64,000 nt of DNA, from the NCBI GenBank assembly GCA_026929865.2, contig CM049418.1, forward strand, positions 13,794,001-13,858,000, read 5' to 3'. The notes under the pieces were generated by a model. That model searched no databases. It was not told where the DNA came from and was given only the letters and a program-made list of their open reading frames with translations. The translations under genes were made by a program, and so were the position numbers. Positions 40,701 through 64,000 of the stretch are shown here, one piece after another. Positions within the stretch are counted from its first letter, which is position 1. Each line of letters starts with the position of its first letter. This DNA comes from Hyperoplus lanceolatus (Eukaryota > Chordata > Actinopteri > Uranoscopiformes > Ammodytidae).

Positions 40701-42112
40701 TGGTTGCTTCATATTCAAGGGTAAAACAAATCTTCCATGGAACAATTCCAAAGACTTTGTTCAAAGTTGGACCAAATGTATTAATGGGTTGCCAGTCACA
40801 ATGTAGCATCTCGATGGGGGGGCCATTCCTCGGAGGAAAAGCCTACCAAAACCATGACACTATTTCTCGCTCAGTTCCAGGGAGTCATTCACTGAAAGGT
40901 GTGAAGTGAAAATCCTATGTGGGGAAGAGGGGATACCTGGAGAAGGCGGTAGATTCTAACTGCTAGCTGAATAAATTATCCAAACTGACTGTAGTGGGAG
41001 TGCGCTGCCTTAATGCATCTTATCGTTTCCTCTCCGGCTCTTTGCATACGTCAAACATACACTCTCTCACGCACACCTTTTGGTTGCTATTATTACCCTG
41101 TCTATTACTTATTGAATGGAATATCATTGCAGTCTCCTGAATTAAATATGTTGCTTACATTGCATTTCAACACAAATGCACAAAAATAATATTACTCGAG
41201 CATTAATAATACAATGAATTTCTTCAGAGGATTTTTTCCCATTAAGAATACTGTGGAAGCAAGAAAAATGTCCTTCAAATGCTACCCTCCTCAATATATT
41301 CTGATTGTGGAGTAGCATGGCTGTAGGCTTAAGTACTCCTGTGTGTGGCCCTTGTGCCTTAAAAGCGTGTGAATCAGTACTGTACACTGTTTTTTTTCCC
41401 ACAAGCACACTGCCACTGAGTGAGAACACCCATTGAATGACAAACAAACAAGGTAATCTCCTGGCATTGTAGAGTTGCAGCTCCCTCTAGGGGTGACAGC
41501 AGATTGTATATTGTACTGGATTGCGTCCCTCTGAATTTACAGGATGCAAGCTCGCTTGAAAATGTAATGCGTTCCGGAGCTGCTGTCTTTTTACAGCCAC
41601 ATAAATGGTGTGAATGTTGAGTTGATGTTTCAAATAAATACTGAATAACTTAATTTCCAATCCACGGATGACTTCAGTCCAACCAATCAGAATTTGAATG
41701 CAAATCAATAAAAGCAAAAATATGAGCAAGGATGAAATATTGTTGACACTGTTGTTTGCCACATAATAGTTTAATAGGCAATAATCGCTGTGTGTTGCTC
41801 ACTGACATTGCAGTCCCACAAACTACAGCATGAAAATGCAGAATTTAAATTCCTGACTGAATGCTATGTAGCTTGTTGAAATGTACTATATACTGTGCTT
41901 ATAATATGGACCCATGTGGGTGTAGGGATAACACATTTCTAGGGCTTTGTAAGAGCATATGAGGGGAGCTTACTCGTTATTTTTGAGTGGGTGGGTGGGA
42001 GGCTTATAGGTGGGCGAGAAAGTAACCAGGTTGTATTCTACAGAACAGACAATATAGAGCCTTGTAAGGGCTTGTATTGGTGTGATGCGTATATATAGTC
42101 CTGCGCATTGTG
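37701..42112. other. Gene-free stretch downstream of cfap221
   Basis: Unique-looking AT-rich sequence with short unsupported ORFs. It contains the hairpin at 38655-38690 and nothing else that I can define. Confidence 0.4.
38655..38690. repeat. Perfect 14-bp hairpin
   Basis: atttcatgatatga (38655-38668) pairs exactly with tcatatcatgaaat (38677-38690) across an 8-nt loop. It lies in an AT-rich patch of atgata words and may be a chance product of that composition. Confidence 0.5.
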
Positions 42113-42117
42113 TTTAT

Positions 42118-42118
<1 letters not shown>
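42113..42118 (-). terminator. Candidate cfap221 polyadenylation signal overlapping the stop codon
   Basis: On the minus strand the stop reads TGAATAAA, so the final A of TGA is the first A of a canonical AATAAA. I saw no other minus-strand AATAAA in the next several hundred bases. If used, the 3' UTR would be only about 15-35 nt. Confidence 0.45.
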
Positions 42119-62019
<19,901 letters not shown>

Positions 62020-62555
62020 CCTGGCAGAAAGTCAGCTCCTCATGAGAGACAAGACAGCAGGCTGGGAGGACAGTCAAGGAGACAGTAGCGTGTTGGGAAA
62101 CATTCTGTCGGTTAACCTAGGAATACAAACTGTGAACACACAAGAGGAAAGGTATATGGAAGGACAGCAGGTTATTTTTGTGTGTACAATTTGTAAATTG
62201 ACTAGTTTTGTACATGTACCGTTATAAATGCAGCCTACAGTTGATATGAAGATGCACAAATGATGTACAAGGAGCACCACATTCCCTTAACGTAAGCAAT
62301 AGTTGTGGTGCTTCTACAGTATTAATTATGAATGATAAAACAATATGTAACACATATTCATAAAGCGATTCATATTTCATGTATGGGCCACTGACTTCAC
62401 CATTATTTTCTAAGCAGCAAAATATAAAACGCAATGTTAGCAAGGAGGCTAACAATATAACTTATCGACAAAATGTCACTATTTAGTATGCTTCATAGCA
62501 AGTGTTATCAACCTCTTGTGAAAAAGCCCGAGAACGTGCGAACCTTAAAACTTAC

Positions 62556-62660
62556 TTATGTTAGTTGTTCGGCTAAAACAGCTATTTTTCTATCTATTTG
62601 CGTACCAGAAGCATTTCCTTGTGACACCTTTTCTTTTGGTCGAAGTGAAGGACCCAAATA
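62556..62660 (-). other. Candidate non-coding first exon of cfap221
   Basis: A perfect consensus donor (cataa|gtaagt) at 62555-62550 on the minus strand lies just inside the X-box-like site. It could splice to the 5' UTR acceptor at 62062-62063, upstream of the cfap221 ATG. The transcription start is unknown, so the right edge is approximate. Inference from splice signals only. Confidence 0.4.
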
Positions 62661-62672
62661 TTAAACACCGTC

Positions 62673-62686
62673 GTTGCCATAGCGAC
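62673..62686. promoter_or_regulatory. RFX X-box-like palindrome in the cfap221/sctr intergenic region
   Basis: GTTGCCATAGCGAC fits the X-box consensus RYYNYY-N(1-3)-RRNRAC (GTTGCC, AT, AGCGAC). RFX2/RFX3 sites of this form control motile-cilia genes, and this one lies just upstream of the proposed cfap221 first exon. A CCAAT-type box (ggccaat) follows at about 62725-62731. Confidence 0.7.
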
Positions 62687-63160
62687 GCTTGTGCTCTACA
62701 GGGGGCGGGATCAACTTCCTTTTGGCCAATACTAGCTATTCCGCCTTCAAAATAAAACATTTAAATAAGCCTAGATTTCAAACATGCAGTTGTTAGACTA
62801 TTACAGTGGAAATCATTCTGAGACTTCGTATGGTTTGTTACTATAGATATATTACCGGTACTAAACATACTACTGTTTCTACAAGTATGAAGAATTCCAT
62901 GTATGCGCGTGTCAGTTACTTTATTTTGAAATGACCGACAGGAAGTTTCGATTTTATTACAGGTACCTTGATAGGCGCGTATCAAAAAATTGAGCGGACA
63001 GTACTGTACATATTTATCGACACTCTTGAGTGTGGGCCTATGTTTGATTTTCAGACCTCATATATCTACTGCATGGCAGGATGCTTGCTTTTCACTCTTA
63101 TCAGATATGCGACTTGACGTTTGGATGTAGGCTCCTATCTTGATTGAAGCATCTGAAACA

Positions 63161-63202
63161 ATGAAAAAAGTTGGACTTATTGCGGTGTTTCTCTTGTCCC
63201 AG
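63161..63202 (+). CDS. sctr: sctr coding exon 1 (signal peptide)
   Basis: Encodes MKKVGLIAVFLLSQ and ends in phase 0 at donor CAG|gtgaga. The short basic-hydrophobic exon is typical of class B1 receptor genes. Confidence 0.8.
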
Positions 63203-63898
63203 GTGAGAAAATAGATGCACGCTCGATTTGAATCAATGATAAAAACGTAACAAGTGCTTACTTGTCTCTAATTCAACAGGCAAACCCCATATCAGGGTGT
63301 CATCCACATGTTAATCTTGTAAAAGAGGAAGAAAAGTGCCTGAAAGATATGCTACTTTTAAAGTCACAAAAAGCAACAGGTGGGTTATTAAAAGTTAATA
63401 AACAGTTATTATTGTGCTATGTGCTTCTTAATTCAATAATCCAATTGCTGCTCAGCAACAAAGTAAAGATCCATTGAAAACATGTTGCTGATCTCCGGAA
63501 AAAGTGGGATATTTGATTGAGCCTTTTACACCTTCAAAAGTGTGCTGCGATGCTTTAGTGACATCTAGTGGTCACATTATATAATTCACCCCGAACAAAA
63601 GGCAGCCACATTAACACAATACATTTTATATTGAAGGATCAAGATTAATCCAGCTATGATGTTTTAAAGGTGTTTATCCTGCATTTTAAAACATCAAATC
63701 AGAGAAATAATTTTTATTTGCCATATGCTTTTTAATAATGCATCTCCAATTATTTGTATTGATGTTTAATCTGTTAAGAAGACAACATTAGTGTACACTG
63801 TAAGGGGATGTGGGACGACCTGAACTGCTGGCCACCTGCATCTCTTGGCGAAACCATTTCCCAGCCGTGTCCAAACCATGAGTTTTTCAGCTCCCAAG
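63161..63898 (+). CDS. sctr: Class B1 GPCR, probable secretin receptor (sctr), first three coding exons; continues past the window
   Basis: Three plus-strand exons with consensus splice sites and matching phases encode a signal peptide (MKKVGLIAVFLLS) and much of a hormone-receptor extracellular domain. Five cysteines of the family pattern are visible (GCHP, EKC, VHCKG, LNCW, QPCP), with the diagnostic CKGMWDDLNCWPPASLGET block. Secretin-family receptors are seven-helix plasma-membrane receptors that bind peptide hormones through this domain and usually raise cAMP via Gs; the helices would lie beyond position 64000. VIP/PACAP and GHRH receptors share the same N-terminal pattern. I prefer sctr because CFAP221 and SCTR are adjacent and divergent in human, as here. 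The start is the only ATG with a following signal peptide and donor. Confidence 0.8.
63280..63379 (+). CDS. sctr: sctr coding exon 2 (start of hormone-receptor domain)
   Basis: Acceptor attcaacag, donor ACAG|gtgggt. Encodes ANPISGCHPHVNLVKEEEKC then LKDMLLLKSQKAT, with the first two conserved cysteines and the N-terminal helix. Confidence 0.82.
63779..63898 (+). CDS. sctr: sctr coding exon 3 (core of hormone-receptor domain)
   Basis: Encodes EDNISVHCKGMWDDLNCWPP and ASLGETISQPCPNHEFFSSQ, ending at donor CAAG|gtgaga. The acceptor ctgttaag (63777-63778) is the only nearby AG that keeps phase; its polypyrimidine tract is weak, so the 5' edge is less certain than the core. Confidence 0.8.
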
Positions 63899-64000
63899 GT
63901 GAGATACTACACACACACATACACTCGCAGAAACATTTACTAACACAGACACGCATTATCTTCTACATCACATTGCGCTGGTTAATTATTTGCCAGGGAA

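Overview
This is eukaryotic nuclear DNA, almost certainly from a teleost fish. The genes are split by many GT-AG introns, and long (CA/GT)n microsatellites, tRNA-derived SINEs, Tc1-like, hAT-like and other TIR elements, and an L2-like LINE tail fill the rest. There are no bacterial operons, Shine-Dalgarno sites, rRNAs, CRISPR arrays or convincing tRNA genes.

The right third carries the only clearly identified genes. cfap221 (PCDP1/FAP221), a ciliary central-apparatus protein, lies on the minus strand from 62019 to 42118. I could assemble it completely: 23 coding exons with GT-AG boundaries and compatible phases give one open frame of 844 codons plus stop, close to the 840 aa I recall for the human protein. 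Head-to-head with it, starting at 63161 on the plus strand, are the first three coding exons of a class B1 (secretin-family) receptor that runs off the right edge. Domain, orientation and neighbour (CFAP221 and SCTR are adjacent and divergent at human 2q14.2) point to the secretin receptor sctr. The roughly 1.1 kb between the two start codons holds an RFX X-box-like palindrome and a candidate non-coding first exon for cfap221.

The left two thirds (1-42 kb) is gene-poor. The only coding candidates are a possible 20-codon first exon on the minus strand at 24553-24612 beside a CpG-rich stretch, and a very weak start-plus-donor at 57-71. Neither is identified.

Mobile DNA is rich and often nested. 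The main items are: a 2 kb element with arms of over 800 bp between TTAA sites (640-2616); a Tc1 deletion derivative inside another TIR element (about 16463-17799); a hAT-like element with a perfect 8-bp TSD (19338-20396); a 1.45 kb TIR element (20635-22080) holding both a second 8-bp-TSD element and an 8x45 bp minisatellite; an L2-like LINE tail (22988-24043); and, inside cfap221 introns, SINE-in-SINE, TIR-element-in-SINE, a 1.07 kb palindromic TA-flanked element, and a MITE that begins 11 nt inside an intron.

All calls come from reading the sequence. Family names rest on remembered motifs, not on searches.
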